A DNA stretch of 64,000 nt from Paulinella micropora (GCA_019918135.1 WBZZ01001393.1:1-64000), one strand, 5' to 3'. Shown: positions 12,192 through 20,681, counted from the first letter of the stretch. Numbers and translations are program-made. Notes: generated by a model not told the origin, from the sequence alone.

Positions 12192-12441
12192 AGTAGTATA
12201 ATATCCTTTTTTTAAGGTCATTTTTCGTGCCCTCAAAATGACACTTTAAAAAAGAATTCGGCTTCCAGACACATCTCCCGCAAATCAATACGAAGCAACA
12301 AAGCAGCAAAATAACGAAATCAAATTTTCCAAATCAACAGAGAGCAAAGGAACAAAAAAGCAACAGAAATAATGTGAATGCGGGGAGGAGGTTTCAAGAG
12401 CGAACTTATCAAGACATAAAAAAACACACCGACGGAAAACC
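12192..12441 (+). repeat. left terminal inverted repeat of Polinton 1
   Basis: About 250 bp, nearly identical to the reverse complement of 30303-30551. A subterminal hairpin lies at about 12204-12255 (TTTTAAGGTCATTTT against AAAATGACACTTTAAAA). The inner part is related in sequence to the small zinc-finger gene near the ends of Polinton 2 (for example AAGAGCGAACTTATCAAGA). Confidence 0.93.
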
Positions 12442-12510
12442 AAAGTTATCCAAAAATAAAATAAGTTTATTTACTATACATAAATAAACTTAAGGGTCCA
12501 AAATAGACTT

Positions 12511-12951
12511 TTACAAAGTCTCAAGTTGAACAGACCAATTGATTGTTTCTTCGTTATTCCCCACCTTTTTCATCAAGGCCGAGATAGAAGGAAAGACGAG
12601 AATTTCTTCCTCTTCTTTACCAAGAGAAACCAGAAAGAAAGTTTTCTTTTTTGGATTTTTCATGGTTGCATCTCGTTCTACCCAAGCGAACGAATAATTC
12701 TCACTTCTCTCCGCTGGGTTGCGAACAAAATATTTTCGCTCCGCTTGAAAGGAAGTTAGTTTTTCTCTCCCAAGCACAGCGAAATCTCGCGGAACCCTCA
12801 CTAGTCTGGGGTTTTTCATTTCAGTAGGGGCTTTCTCTTCAACTTCGCCCCAAGTCTTCCAGAAACCTACAACCACATTCATCGACATAAAAAGAGAACC
12901 AATAGAGTTAGGACTTACCACCCCCAGCGAGGTTGATTGCTCCAACTCCAT
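12511..12951 (-). CDS. uncharacterised Polinton protein, 146 aa
   Basis: First gene inside the left end of Polinton 1, transcribed towards the terminus. ATG at 12951. The product is a mixed alpha/beta sequence containing FAWVERDATMKNPKKKTFF and a C-terminal VFPSISALMKKVGN. I recognise no family. Polinton 2 has no counterpart here, so it belongs to a variable end module. It looks intact. No hairpin cassette separates it from the terminal repeat. Confidence 0.6.
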   Translation of the reverse strand: MELEQSTSLGVVSPNSIGSLFMSMNVVVGFWKTWGEVEEKAPTEMKNPRLVRVPRDFAVLGREKLTSFQAERKYFVRNPAERSENYSFAWVERDATMKNPKKKTFFLVSLGKEEEEILVFPSISALMKKVGNNEETINWSVQLETL

Positions 12952-13136
12952 CTGCTATTTCATTCGGCTCTCCCATTGTCTATTACACACACAAAAAGCA
13001 TGTGTAATAGAAATTCCTTTGAATTAGGGTGGGGTGTTAAACCCCTTGGTTTTGAAAAAAACCTATGTATGTTGATAATGTTGTTTTCTAAGTAAAATCA
13101 ACATATTTTAAATCAACATTTTACACTAAAGTCTTT

Positions 13137-13670
13137 TTATTCCGAGTTGCTATCCGCACTCTCGGTTCTGAAGACTCTGTGCATGTTTCTATCGTGTTCT
13201 CGTTTAATACTACTATTAATGCTATCATTTACGTATTCGTTAATACCATCACTAGAGTATTTGTTAAACGAAGAATTAAACGATAAATGTTCTTGTTCAA
13301 TACCAGCGAGAATTCTATTCATGACAATAGCGGAAAGTTGGCCACGATTGTCATTTTTCCACTTATAGAAATTATCGAGTTCTTTGTTTATTTTTTTTTC
13401 CAATTTCTTTTTTTTCAAGCGAACAAGTCGGTCTTCCTCTACTTCATTATTTTCATTACTTAATCGTTGCAACATCTCATTTATAGCCTCAACCTTAATT
13501 AGGTCAGGCTGTTTCTTTTCAACGAGACGAGAAATTTCTTTATCTGCTTTAGAAATTCTTTCTTCGCAATTTATTTTATCCTTATTTAGTCTGTCCTTAC
13601 CAGTTCTACGAATTTCAAATTCCTCTAACCAATCCGATTTAGTTTTGGTTCTGCTTGGAATTAAGTCCAT
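13137..13670 (-). CDS. coiled-coil protein, 177 aa
   Basis: The chosen start is the ATG at 13670 (MDLIPSRTKTKSDWLEEF); the frame stays open further upstream only through low-complexity DNA. Residues of about 30-100 are Lys/Glu-rich with a heptad-like pattern suggesting a coiled coil, and the C-terminus is Ser/Asn-rich. No known domain. Specific to Polinton 1; Polinton 2 carries other genes in this interval. Confidence 0.6.
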   Translation of the reverse strand: MDLIPSRTKTKSDWLEEFEIRRTGKDRLNKDKINCEERISKADKEISRLVEKKQPDLIKVEAINEMLQRLSNENNEVEEDRLVRLKKKKLEKKINKELDNFYKWKNDNRGQLSAIVMNRILAGIEQEHLSFNSSFNKYSSDGINEYVNDSINSSIKREHDRNMHRVFRTESADSNSE

Positions 13671-13677
13671 TTTTTTT

Positions 13678-13775
13678 TTGCGACACTGCGACAAAAAAAG
13701 CGAAATTCTGTCGCAGAGGTTGCAACACGGCAACACTGCAACACCGCCGTGTTGCGGTGTCGCATGGTGATATTC
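13678..13775. repeat. GC-rich cruciform-like repeat beside the integrase gene
   Basis: Repeated GCGACAC/GTGTCGC and CAACACGGC/GCCGTGTTG half-sites can fold into nested hairpins, in otherwise AT-rich DNA. Polinton 2 has a differently spelled but similarly built segment at the same place (31688-31790, built from CTGCGTCA and GCGCAGTG). Conserved position with changed sequence suggests a structural role, possibly at a replication or transcription boundary. Confidence 0.5.
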
Positions 13776-13858
13776 ACGGAAATAGAATTTCTAGAATTTT
13801 ATTAAAAAAATTGACTTACGGCAATACTTCAAATACCATTTTTCCTGTAACACTGGTA

Positions 13859-13951
13859 GGCTCTATTAGATGGGAAACTAACGGGTTTAAGGCGGTTATT
13901 GAGATTTTAGTGTTGCGGGTTCAATTCCCAATGGTGCTCCATTTCAGTAGT
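13859..13951 (+). other. tRNA-Leu-like remnant or SINE head
   Basis: Contains GGGTTTAAGGCG, which resembles the D loop of a leucine tRNA, a good B box (GGTTCAATTCC) and a 3' end ...GCTCCA. The anticodon and T stems do not pair well, so a working tRNA is unlikely. It lies in the integrase-proximal gap of Polinton 1 and has no counterpart in Polinton 2. Confidence 0.3.
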
Positions 13952-13982
13952 TTCCTCCATCTTAATAGGGTCTTTTTTTTGC

Positions 13983-15002
13983 CTACAAATCCAATATTAC
14001 CTTAGCCTTTTTTTCTCGCTTACTACTCCTGATATTCTCTGGTTGAATGTCTTCCCTCTTAAGTAATTCTTTTGTCTTTTTTTCTTTAATAACTTCTTTG
14101 GTCTGCTCCTTCATATCTTTTTCTTCATCAACAGGTTTATCAAAATCAGTTTTTAATAAATCACGGGGGCTTACCAACTCATCGTTATTTAATATGATTT
14201 TAAACCCTTTCCTACCTTTGACTTTATAAATAATTTTGCTGAAAGTCTTTCCACCTTTTGAAAAAACATTCCTTTTATTTTCTTTTCTTACATTATCGCC
14301 GATATTGAATTCATTAATAAGGTTATCACGTGTTATTGTCTGTTTATTTTTGTCTCTTCTAGCAAAGACATCTACTGGTTTGGCTTGTATCCCTCTATGA
14401 AGTTTATGATTGTAAGCATTGACTAAGTCTTGAATATAACTAACCCAATCAAAATTACGATTAGTTTCAAATAAAAGGTCTAACCACCTTCTAATACTTC
14501 TTATCACTCTATCAACAACCGCAAGTGCTCTATGGTCGCCAACTTCAACGACATCGTGCTTAATTCCATTTTCAATAAAATAATCACGAGTAGCACCTTT
14601 ATATTCTCCTCCGCTGTCAGTTGTAATTGACTTTGGTTTATAAGGTATAGATTTCAAAGCATAATATACTTCTTTCGCTGTTTTATTTTTTAGCGGAATG
14701 ATTATTAAAAATCGGCTATGACAATCTATCCAAACGAGCATCCAAGCATAGCCCTTATTGCCTTTCTTATCTTTTATCTTACTCATATCCGCTAAGTCTA
14801 AGAAAACTTGGTCTAATGGTTTATCAACCCATATCGTGTTCCATATTTTTGGGTTCTTTTTCTGGTGGTGAATTTCACGGGCTTCTTCTTCTTTTGTCTT
14901 TTTTGTTTCTCCCGTTGGTGTGTCCTCAAGTTGACCCTTATCTCCAACTGGTTGGAGATATTCCGCATTCTGTGTATTAATAATTGTATGTTTATAGTCC
15001 AT
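13983..15002 (-). CDS. INT: Polinton rve-family integrase, 339 aa
   Basis: Retroviral-type integrase that inserts the element. The core shows QVFLDLADMS (first Asp), MLVWIDCHSRFLIIIPL, the second Asp in SITTDSGGEY and a third acidic position in ALAVVDRVIRSIRRW, followed by YNHKLHRGIQAKPVDVF as in other rve proteins. The C-terminal tail is basic. Near residue 17 it contains the peptide YLQPVGDK, encoded by an in-frame copy of the TCTCCAAC/GTTGGAGA palindrome. The ATG at 15002 directly follows the second hairpin of an intergenic cassette. It looks whole and is very similar to both Polinton 2 copies. Confidence 0.92.
   Translation of the reverse strand: MDYKHTIINTQNAEYLQPVGDKGQLEDTPTGETKKTKEEEAREIHHQKKNPKIWNTIWVDKPLDQVFLDLADMSKIKDKKGNKGYAWMLVWIDCHSRFLIIIPLKNKTAKEVYYALKSIPYKPKSITTDSGGEYKGATRDYFIENGIKHDVVEVGDHRALAVVDRVIRSIRRWLDLLFETNRNFDWVSYIQDLVNAYNHKLHRGIQAKPVDVFARRDKNKQTITRDNLINEFNIGDNVRKENKRNVFSKGGKTFSKIIYKVKGRKGFKIILNNDELVSPRDLLKTDFDKPVDEEKDMKEQTKEVIKEKKTKELLKREDIQPENIRSSKREKKAKVILDL
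14939..14960. repeat. 22-bp palindrome, TCTCCAAC type, inside INT
   Basis: Half-sites TATCTCCAAC and GTTGGAGATA around a two-base centre. It is in frame in the integrase gene and encodes YLQPVGDK. Also present at the same place in Polinton 2. Confidence 0.85.
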
Positions 15003-15142
15003 GATATTTTAGAATGGCGCTTTCGTTTCACTCTCGCTTATTCTAAAACATCGTTTTTTCTTTATGGTTTAAAATAAATCGGTGTTCGATGTTTGTAAAA
15101 CACACGGGAGCGATAGCGGGAGTGTGGATTTACAAATATCTT
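15003..15142 (-). promoter_or_regulatory. two-hairpin intergenic cassette
   Basis: Read on the minus strand: after the stop of the acidic gene comes hairpin 1 (GATATTTGTAAAT paired with ATTTACAAACATC-like bases), an A/T spacer, then hairpin 2 (GATGTTTTAGAAT paired with ATTCTAAAATATC), immediately followed by the INT ATG. The same layout recurs at other gene junctions with different but self-complementary stems. Likely transcript end formation and/or start control; this is inference. Confidence 0.7.
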
Positions 15143-15661
15143 TTAAAATTTTAAAAACACTCTATCTATTTCATCACTTTTTTCTTTCTTAGCACCTGAA
15201 GATTGATTATATACCTTTACACTTACACTACTTGATTTTTTACCCTTACCTTTCTTTGGTTTTGGTGTTTCTTCTTCACTACTCTCGCTTTCACTTTCTT
15301 CACTCTCTGGCTTGGGCTCTATCTTCTTGCTCTTCTTCGCTCTCTTAGTCTCCGCCTTCGCTCTTTTGATTTTCATTTTCGCCATCTTTTCTGCAATTAT
15401 ATCAGTGAAATCAACCTCATCCTCACTCTCACTCTTCTCCTCTGGGCTATCATTATCATGTTCAGTAATAATATCCTTAGCCAAGTTCTTTTCTTCAATT
15501 TGTTTTATTCGTTCCTCCATATCTTCGTCTTCTTGCTTTACAGCATTTCTATATTGTGCTAATACATTTTTAGCATGCTCCATCTTTCGTTGTTTCGCTT
15601 TCGCTTTTATTCCTTCCACAGCACTACCCCAATTCTTACGACTTGCTTCAGCGGACGGCAT
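15143..15661 (-). CDS. acidic Lys/Glu-rich protein, 172 aa
   Basis: ATG at 15661 (MPSAEASRKNWGSAVEGIKAK). The N-terminal half is helical and charged; the second half is a run of Glu/Ser and Lys (for example ESEESESESSEEETPKPKKG). A close homologue occurs in each arm of Polinton 2 (170 aa). A nucleic-acid- or scaffold-associated virion protein is possible, but no domain is recognised. It is co-directional with INT, with a hairpin cassette between them. Confidence 0.7.
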   Translation of the reverse strand: MPSAEASRKNWGSAVEGIKAKAKQRKMEHAKNVLAQYRNAVKQEDEDMEERIKQIEEKNLAKDIITEHDNDSPEEKSESEDEVDFTDIIAEKMAKMKIKRAKAETKRAKKSKKIEPKPESEESESESSEEETPKPKKGKGKKSSSVSVKVYNQSSGAKKEKSDEIDRVFLKF

Positions 15662-15663
15662 AA

Positions 15664-15693
15664 TCTCAAATATTATATTATATTTGAGATTTT
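15664..15693. repeat. long palindrome at the acidic gene start
   Basis: AATCTCAAATATT and AATATTTGAGATT-like arms flank an AT-rich centre just upstream of the acidic gene's ATG. The identical arrangement is at 34193-34222 in Polinton 2. It may be a promoter element or a variant of the TCTCAAAC-type palindrome. Confidence 0.6.
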
Positions 15694-15734
15694 ATACTAA
15701 GATTAATATATTTTAGTATTTTTTAATAATTAAT

Positions 15735-15899
15735 TGATATTTGACAATTTCACTTCATGCTATCGCACTTTCGTTTATTGTCAAACATCGTTTTAAAATA
15801 AAATTTTATTCTAATAATATAGGAAACGATTTTCTAAATTATCTCAAACGAGTTTGAGATTTACGAAAAGCGAAGCGAAAGTGTGAATTTAGAAAATCA
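15735..15899 (+). promoter_or_regulatory. two-hairpin cassette before the fibre gene, carrying a palindrome
   Basis: Hairpin 1 pairs GATATTTGACAAT with ATTGTCAAACATC (15737-15788). Hairpin 2 pairs GATTTTCTAAATT with GAATTTAGAAAATC and ends at the fibre ATG. A TCTCAAAC/GTTTGAGA palindrome sits in the second hairpin (15841-15860). The stems differ from those of other cassettes while keeping complementarity. Confidence 0.65.
15841..15860. repeat. 20-bp palindrome, TCTCAAAC type
   Basis: ATCTCAAACG followed by AGTTTGAGAT, nested in the loop side of hairpin 2 before the fibre gene. Member of the palindrome family described in the findings. Confidence 0.75.
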
Positions 15900-18800
15900 A
15901 TGTCGCAATATAAATCCTTACTAGGTTTATCAGAAATTGCTGTTGATAGTCTAGACATAAAAAACTTAGACCTTACCAACACAAACATAGTGGGCTTATA
16001 CACAGATAGGGTGCCAGAAGATGCTGACCCCGTAAATCTTTATTACACCGACGGACGATTTGATGCGAGGTTGGCTTTAAAATCAACGACGGACTTAAAA
16101 GAAGGCACTAATCTATACTATACTGATGGTAGGTTTGATGCGCGACTAACTACTAAATCAACCACTAACCTAGCCGAAGGCACCAATTTATATTATACTA
16201 ATGCTAGGTTTGACACTCAATTAGCAACAAAGAGCACAACCAACTTAACCGAAGGAACTAACTTATACTACACCACAGCAAGGGCTAATACAGATTTTGA
16301 CACAAGGATAGCAACTAAATCAATAGATGCTTTAAGTGATGTAATCATAACAGGCACACCCGCCGATAACCAACTACTCATTTATAGCACAGGTCAATGG
16401 CGAAATGTTGCTTCACCTTTTCTTAGATTGGATGGCCTCACTATGATGTTTGGAGATTTGAATATGGGGGGTTTTAATGTAGCAAATGTCGGTAATGTTG
16501 ATGGTGTGGATGTTTCTGCTCTTGATACTTCGGTCGTTAAACTAACAGGAGACCAAACCATAACAGGAAACAAAATATTTACTACTTATTTGGCTGTAAA
16601 AGACTCAAATCCATTAAACACAGGCAAATTATTCTTCAATTACAACAATAATATGGGTTCTATTTATTCGTCGGAGGCAGGTGGAGCAACGGGCTATCCA
16701 TTATCTTTTGTAGGCTCGTCCATACTTTTTGCTCCAACAACAGGGGGTGGAATGACATTGACAAATAATGTTTTAAATTTTAACAGCACGACAGCAATCA
16801 GCGGACTGCCCGCACCATTCTATGACGGCGATGCTTCAACAAAAGCATATACCGATACGAAACTAGCCCAGGACGGAACAACGGCTATGACGGGTAGTTT
16901 AAATATGGGAGGATTTAACATAACAAATGTTGGTAATGTTGATGGTATTGATGTATCCACCCTTGATACCGCAGTCGTCAAACTAACAGGAGACCAAACT
17001 ATAGCAGGAACCAAAACATTCAGCAACATAATAAATGCTAGTGCGGGGATTGATATGAAAAGCCAAAGTATAACAAATGTTAATCTTGTTGATGGTGTTG
17101 ATATTTCTACTCTTGATACTTCGGCCGTAAAACTAACAGGAGACCAAACCATAGCAGGGAATAAAAAATTTACTTCAACAATAGAAGTGCGGGGTGCTAC
17201 TGCTCCAACCGCTTTTGATGGTATCGGTATTGCCTTTGATACAGCGACAAATATAGGAGAGATTGTTGCACAAAAAATAGCAACTGCGACCTATTATCCG
17301 ATACAAATAACGGGTTCGTATGTTGAGTTATATGCGGGGGATAATGTAATCGCGACAGCAACGGGCACGACACTATCTTTAAACAATAGAAAAATTACAA
17401 ATTTGGCCACACCAACAGCGACAACGGACGGGGCGAATAAAACGTATGTGGATACATTAGACGGGCAAAATGTGAAACTAACAGGAAACCAAACCATAGC
17501 AGGAATTAAGACATATAGCAGTGGTGTTGAAATAACGGGAAATTCAATAAATGCTACAACAAAGGGCACATTTATCGTTTTCAATTCTACCAGTAATATC
17601 GGCTCTATTGCTAGTTTGGATATGAAAACAGCAACATATTACAACTTTGAAATTTCTGCGAAAAAAATAAGTTTTATTATTGACGGGACAATCGTCGGTT
17701 GGGTAAATGCTTCGGGGCTAGATTGTAATAGTAGCAAAATAGCGAACCTTGGAACTCCGACATTGTCAACGGACGGAGCGACAAAAGGGTATGCGGACAC
17801 ATTGGACGGGCAAAATGTAAAACTAACAGGCGACCAAACCATAACAGGAATTAAGATATTTAATGGAAGTAGAAATGATGTAAGGGCACTGAATTTGTTA
17901 AGCCAAGCCGATTTCAATAATGTGGATATCATTAATGGAGGAAATATAACATATAATGGGGCGAGAATATTAAACCAAAATGGAGGTGATATATTCTTTT
18001 CACAGACAACGGGTGATTGGCAGTCTTTCTTATGTACTCTAAATACTGCTTCAAGTGGAACCGCGAACCAACGAGGCTACCTATTCACTAATGTAGCATC
18101 TGATGTAAAAGGTGCGGGACTTTATATTTCAAAACTTTTGGATAATAAGTCGCTGTCGTCTGACATTGTCCGTTTTAACAATGCTGGCGGTATGCGGTTT
18201 TATGGTGCTTTGGATATGAACTCAAACAATATAACAAATGGCGGAACAATAATAGGAACAACAATTACTTCAACCGCGGGTATATCAACAACTACAGCAA
18301 CCGCGAGTGGATTAATCACGGCAAATGCGGGTATATCAACAACTACGATCACTGCGAGTGGCCTACTAACAGCAACAGGAGGTTCTAGCATAGTTATACA
18401 AGGAAATACAAATGGTGGTAATACAAGAGGAATATTTTTGTGGGACACTGGCAACACCAGTTATGGCATTTATATGGCTTCAAATGGAGGAGGTGCAAAT
18501 ACTAGAAGTCTAGCGGGAGGGTCTGCGGTTGCAGGCAACGATTTCACTTCTTTTGCTGTTAGATTTAGGGTAAGTAATGCTTCAACCGACGGATTTATAT
18601 GGGAGAACTCGTCCGAACAATTGTTAATGTCATTAAACGGGGCAAACGGGACTTTATGGACAAAAGGGTTAATAACGGCTAGTGCGGGTATATCAACAAC
18701 AACGGCAACCGCAAGCGGATTGATAACGGCAAATGCTGGGATAACATACACGGGCACACTAACATCAGCAACAAATACAAGTGGAGCGAAAATAGGAGTT

Positions 18801-19907
18801 CAGGGAGCAACAGACGGAACAAATGCAAAAGGAATATTTCTATGGGATACGACAAATACGAGTTGGGGAATTTATGCGGCATCTGGTGGAGCAAGCAAAA
18901 GTTTGGCAAATGGTACGGCCGTTTCAGGAAATGATTTTAGTTCGTATAGTTTTCGTTTTAGAGTGGCTAATGATGCTACGATGGGTTTTGTGTGGGAGAA
19001 TTCGTCTGAACAATTGCTAATGTCATTAAACGGGGCAAACGGGACTTTATGGACAAAAGGATTGATTACGGCAAATGCGGGAATTACATATTCTGGGGTG
19101 CTAACAACGGCATCAGCATCAACTAACGGGGCTAAAATAGCAATTCAAGGACAAACAGACGGGACGAATGCGAGAGGAATATTTGTATGGGACATTGGAG
19201 ATTCAAACTGGGGGATTTATATGAGCCAGTCTGGGGCAAGTAAATCGTTAAGTGGAGGAACGGCACCAGCAGGAGGAGGTGGAGGATTAACTTCTTATTC
19301 TATTAGATTTAGAGTAAATGGTTCTTCAACGAGTGGTTTCATATGGGAGAATAATTCAAATACTGCTTTAATGTCATTAAGAGCAAGCGATGGGCAATTA
19401 TGGGTATTGTCTAATCCAATTCAATATTCAGACAGGAGAAAAAAAGAAGATATAAAGGAATGTTTAGGCTTAGATTTTATTAATAAGTTAAATCCAGTCT
19501 GCTATCGTATGATTGACGACAAAAAGAAATGTAGGACTGGCTTAATAGCACAGGAATTAGAAGAAATACTAACAGAAATGGATATGTTAGATTTTGGTGG
19601 TTTTATAAAAGAAACAATTATGGTTCCCTGTCCAAAGCAAAGAGAGGAATACGAATTGAAGGGTGTGAGTGTTAAGCCAGAAGATGTTAAATGTGTTGAT
19701 AGTGGTGATGTTGGTTATGGTATAGGTTATTCTGAGTTTATCGCCCCGTTAATTAAGGCCGTTCAACAATTATCAGATAATCTCGGACATGTCCGAGATA
19801 GGGTAGTTAATTTAGAAAAACAAAATAATAATCTCTTGCTTGTTATAGAAGATCTATCTAAGCAACTAGCCGAAATCAGAGTGGCAGTTATTGATAATGT
19901 CAAATAA
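15900..19907 (+). CDS. fibre protein with C-terminal S74 chaperone domain, 1335 aa
   Basis: A long trimeric-fibre-like protein. The N-terminus (SLLGLSEIAVDSLDIKNLDL) is conserved with Polinton 2. Next come repeats of the type EGTNLYYTDGRFDARL seen in phage tail fibres, then repeats of the type VKLTGDQTIAGNKTF, then Gly/Thr/Ala-rich shaft repeats (GIFLWDTGNTSYGIYMASNG, then FIWENSSEQLLMSLNGANGT). The C-terminus carries a Peptidase_S74 intramolecular chaperone motif: SDRRKKEDIKECLGLDFINKL, then GLIAQELEEIL. S74 domains assemble the trimer and then cleave themselves off. A palindrome-encoded NLGHVRDR lies near the end. Probable host-attachment spike. Looks whole. Confidence 0.9.
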   Translation: MSQYKSLLGLSEIAVDSLDIKNLDLTNTNIVGLYTDRVPEDADPVNLYYTDGRFDARLALKSTTDLKEGTNLYYTDGRFDARLTTKSTTNLAEGTNLYYTNARFDTQLATKSTTNLTEGTNLYYTTARANTDFDTRIATKSIDALSDVIITGTPADNQLLIYSTGQWRNVASPFLRLDGLTMMFGDLNMGGFNVANVGNVDGVDVSALDTSVVKLTGDQTITGNKIFTTYLAVKDSNPLNTGKLFFNYNNNMGSIYSSEAGGATGYPLSFVGSSILFAPTTGGGMTLTNNVLNFNSTTAISGLPAPFYDGDASTKAYTDTKLAQDGTTAMTGSLNMGGFNITNVGNVDGIDVSTLDTAVVKLTGDQTIAGTKTFSNIINASAGIDMKSQSITNVNLVDGVDISTLDTSAVKLTGDQTIAGNKKFTSTIEVRGATAPTAFDGIGIAFDTATNIGEIVAQKIATATYYPIQITGSYVELYAGDNVIATATGTTLSLNNRKITNLATPTATTDGANKTYVDTLDGQNVKLTGNQTIAGIKTYSSGVEITGNSINATTKGTFIVFNSTSNIGSIASLDMKTATYYNFEISAKKISFIIDGTIVGWVNASGLDCNSSKIANLGTPTLSTDGATKGYADTLDGQNVKLTGDQTITGIKIFNGSRNDVRALNLLSQADFNNVDIINGGNITYNGARILNQNGGDIFFSQTTGDWQSFLCTLNTASSGTANQRGYLFTNVASDVKGAGLYISKLLDNKSLSSDIVRFNNAGGMRFYGALDMNSNNITNGGTIIGTTITSTAGISTTTATASGLITANAGISTTTITASGLLTATGGSSIVIQGNTNGGNTRGIFLWDTGNTSYGIYMASNGGGANTRSLAGGSAVAGNDFTSFAVRFRVSNASTDGFIWENSSEQLLMSLNGANGTLWTKGLITASAGISTTTATASGLITANAGITYTGTLTSATNTSGAKIGVQGATDGTNAKGIFLWDTTNTSWGIYAASGGASKSLANGTAVSGNDFSSYSFRFRVANDATMGFVWENSSEQLLMSLNGANGTLWTKGLITANAGITYSGVLTTASASTNGAKIAIQGQTDGTNARGIFVWDIGDSNWGIYMSQSGASKSLSGGTAPAGGGGGLTSYSIRFRVNGSSTSGFIWENNSNTALMSLRASDGQLWVLSNPIQYSDRRKKEDIKECLGLDFINKLNPVCYRMIDDKKKCRTGLIAQELEEILTEMDMLDFGGFIKETIMVPCPKQREEYELKGVSVKPEDVKCVDSGDVGYGIGYSEFIAPLIKAVQQLSDNLGHVRDRVVNLEKQNNNLLLVIEDLSKQLAEIRVAVIDNVK
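19779..19800. repeat. palindrome, TCTCGGAC type, in the fibre gene
   Basis: AATCTCGGAC and GTCCGAGATA around AT, perfect in its inner part and in frame, encoding NLGHVRD near the fibre C-terminus. Confidence 0.85.
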
Positions 19908-20268
19908 TACGCGACTTCACATATCGCCACATATTATTGATATGGAGGATAATCTCGGACATGTCCGAGATATGGAACTAACTCCCGAGTTAAAATCCCG
20001 TGTTCTTGAAGTAGAACTAAAGACTGAGGAAAAAAAAGTAGAGCACGAATTAGAGGATAACTGGTCGTGCTGTTGTATGAAAAATAGACCAACCGACAGC
20101 CGACTTATTAAATACTTATTTCAAATGGGTATCATTATATCCATCATCACCCTTTGTATCGTAAGGCTATCTGAAAAGAACTTACCTTGTGAGGTTGCTA
20201 ATACTTATGTCGGTATTTTAACACTTTTGATTGGGATTTGCCTTCCATCGCCTTCTTCAAAGAAGTGA
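19897..20268 (+). CDS. small membrane protein, 123 aa
   Basis: Start chosen at the ATG 19897 (MSNNTRLH); it overlaps the fibre gene by 11 bases, which suggests coupled expression. The N-terminal half is charged and includes the palindrome-encoded NLGHVRD. A CCC cluster (NWSCCCMKNRP) precedes two hydrophobic segments (FQMGIIISIITLCIV and YVGILTLLIGICL). This is a likely two-pass membrane protein with cytosolic helical N-terminus. Homologues occur in both Polinton 2 arms. Role unknown; membrane attachment or a virion membrane component is possible. Confidence 0.75.
   Translation: MSNNTRLHISPHIIDMEDNLGHVRDMELTPELKSRVLEVELKTEEKKVEHELEDNWSCCCMKNRPTDSRLIKYLFQMGIIISIITLCIVRLSEKNLPCEVANTYVGILTLLIGICLPSPSSKK
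19951..19971. repeat. palindrome, TCTCGGAC type, in the membrane protein gene
   Basis: AATCTCGGAC plus ATGTCCGAGAT, in frame, encoding NLGHVRD. The same unit lies about 170 bp upstream in the fibre gene, which points to duplication or mobility. Confidence 0.85.
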
Positions 20269-20430
20269 TATTTATCAACTTCACTCTCATTCGCTTCGCT
20301 CATACTCGTAATCTCAAACTTGTTTGAGATATTGATAAACATCGTAAAAAAATAAAACGGAAGACGATGTTTGAGAATAAGCGAGAAATCTGGCGATTAG
20401 CCAGATAGAAGCGAAATTCTCAAATATCAG
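20269..20430 (+). promoter_or_regulatory. two-hairpin cassette with an inserted palindrome
   Basis: Hairpin 1 pairs GATATTTATCAA with TTGATAAACATC, and its loop contains the TCTCAAAC/GTTTGAGA palindrome (20310-20331). Hairpin 2 pairs GATGTTTGAGAAT with ATTCTCAAATATC. No such cassette exists at the matching junction of Polinton 2 (39340 onward). Confidence 0.7.
20310..20331. repeat. palindrome, TCTCAAAC type, inside a cassette hairpin
   Basis: AATCTCAAACT and TGTTTGAGATA lie within the loop of hairpin 1, an insertion of one palindromic unit inside another. Confidence 0.75.
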
Positions 20431-20498
20431 AGCATTCGTATATATGTGTCATATACCAAGACGAACTATCGCCAGCACACATTAAAGGCAGGGCTTCA

Positions 20499-20681
20499 TC
20501 AAAACTTATACACCAATCTGACATTGGTTTGTAAATACATTTTAAATTTAGTATCTATACCTTTTTGAATACAATAAACACAACTTATATTCTTTTTTTC
20601 ACTTATCCGTGAGTAAAAGTCGCAGGCAGTCCGCGAAAATATTTTGATTATTAAAAAGTTTATGAGTAGTAATATAACCAT
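20499..20681 (-). CDS. short ORF related to the Cys-rich secreted-like ORF of Polinton 2
   Basis: Begins MVILLLINFLIIKIFSRTAC, a hydrophobic N-terminus, then NISCVYCIQKG, identical to the start of the 106-aa frame in Polinton 2 (39276-39596). It is shorter than its relative. It overlaps the divergent gene that starts at 20662 by about 20 bases. Whether it is expressed is uncertain. Confidence 0.35.
   Translation of the reverse strand: MVILLLINFLIIKIFSRTACDFYSRISEKKNISCVYCIQKGIDTKFKMYLQTNVRLVYKF

Noticed and set aside
13859-13951. A functional tRNA-Leu gene
   Set aside because: D-loop-like and B-box-like strings are present, but the anticodon and T stems do not pair.
16820-18909. Several minus-strand frames of 75-97 codons across the fibre gene
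   Set aside because: They are antisense shadows of the repetitive fibre sequence, with Pro/Val-rich artefact composition, and the same shadows recur in Polinton 2.
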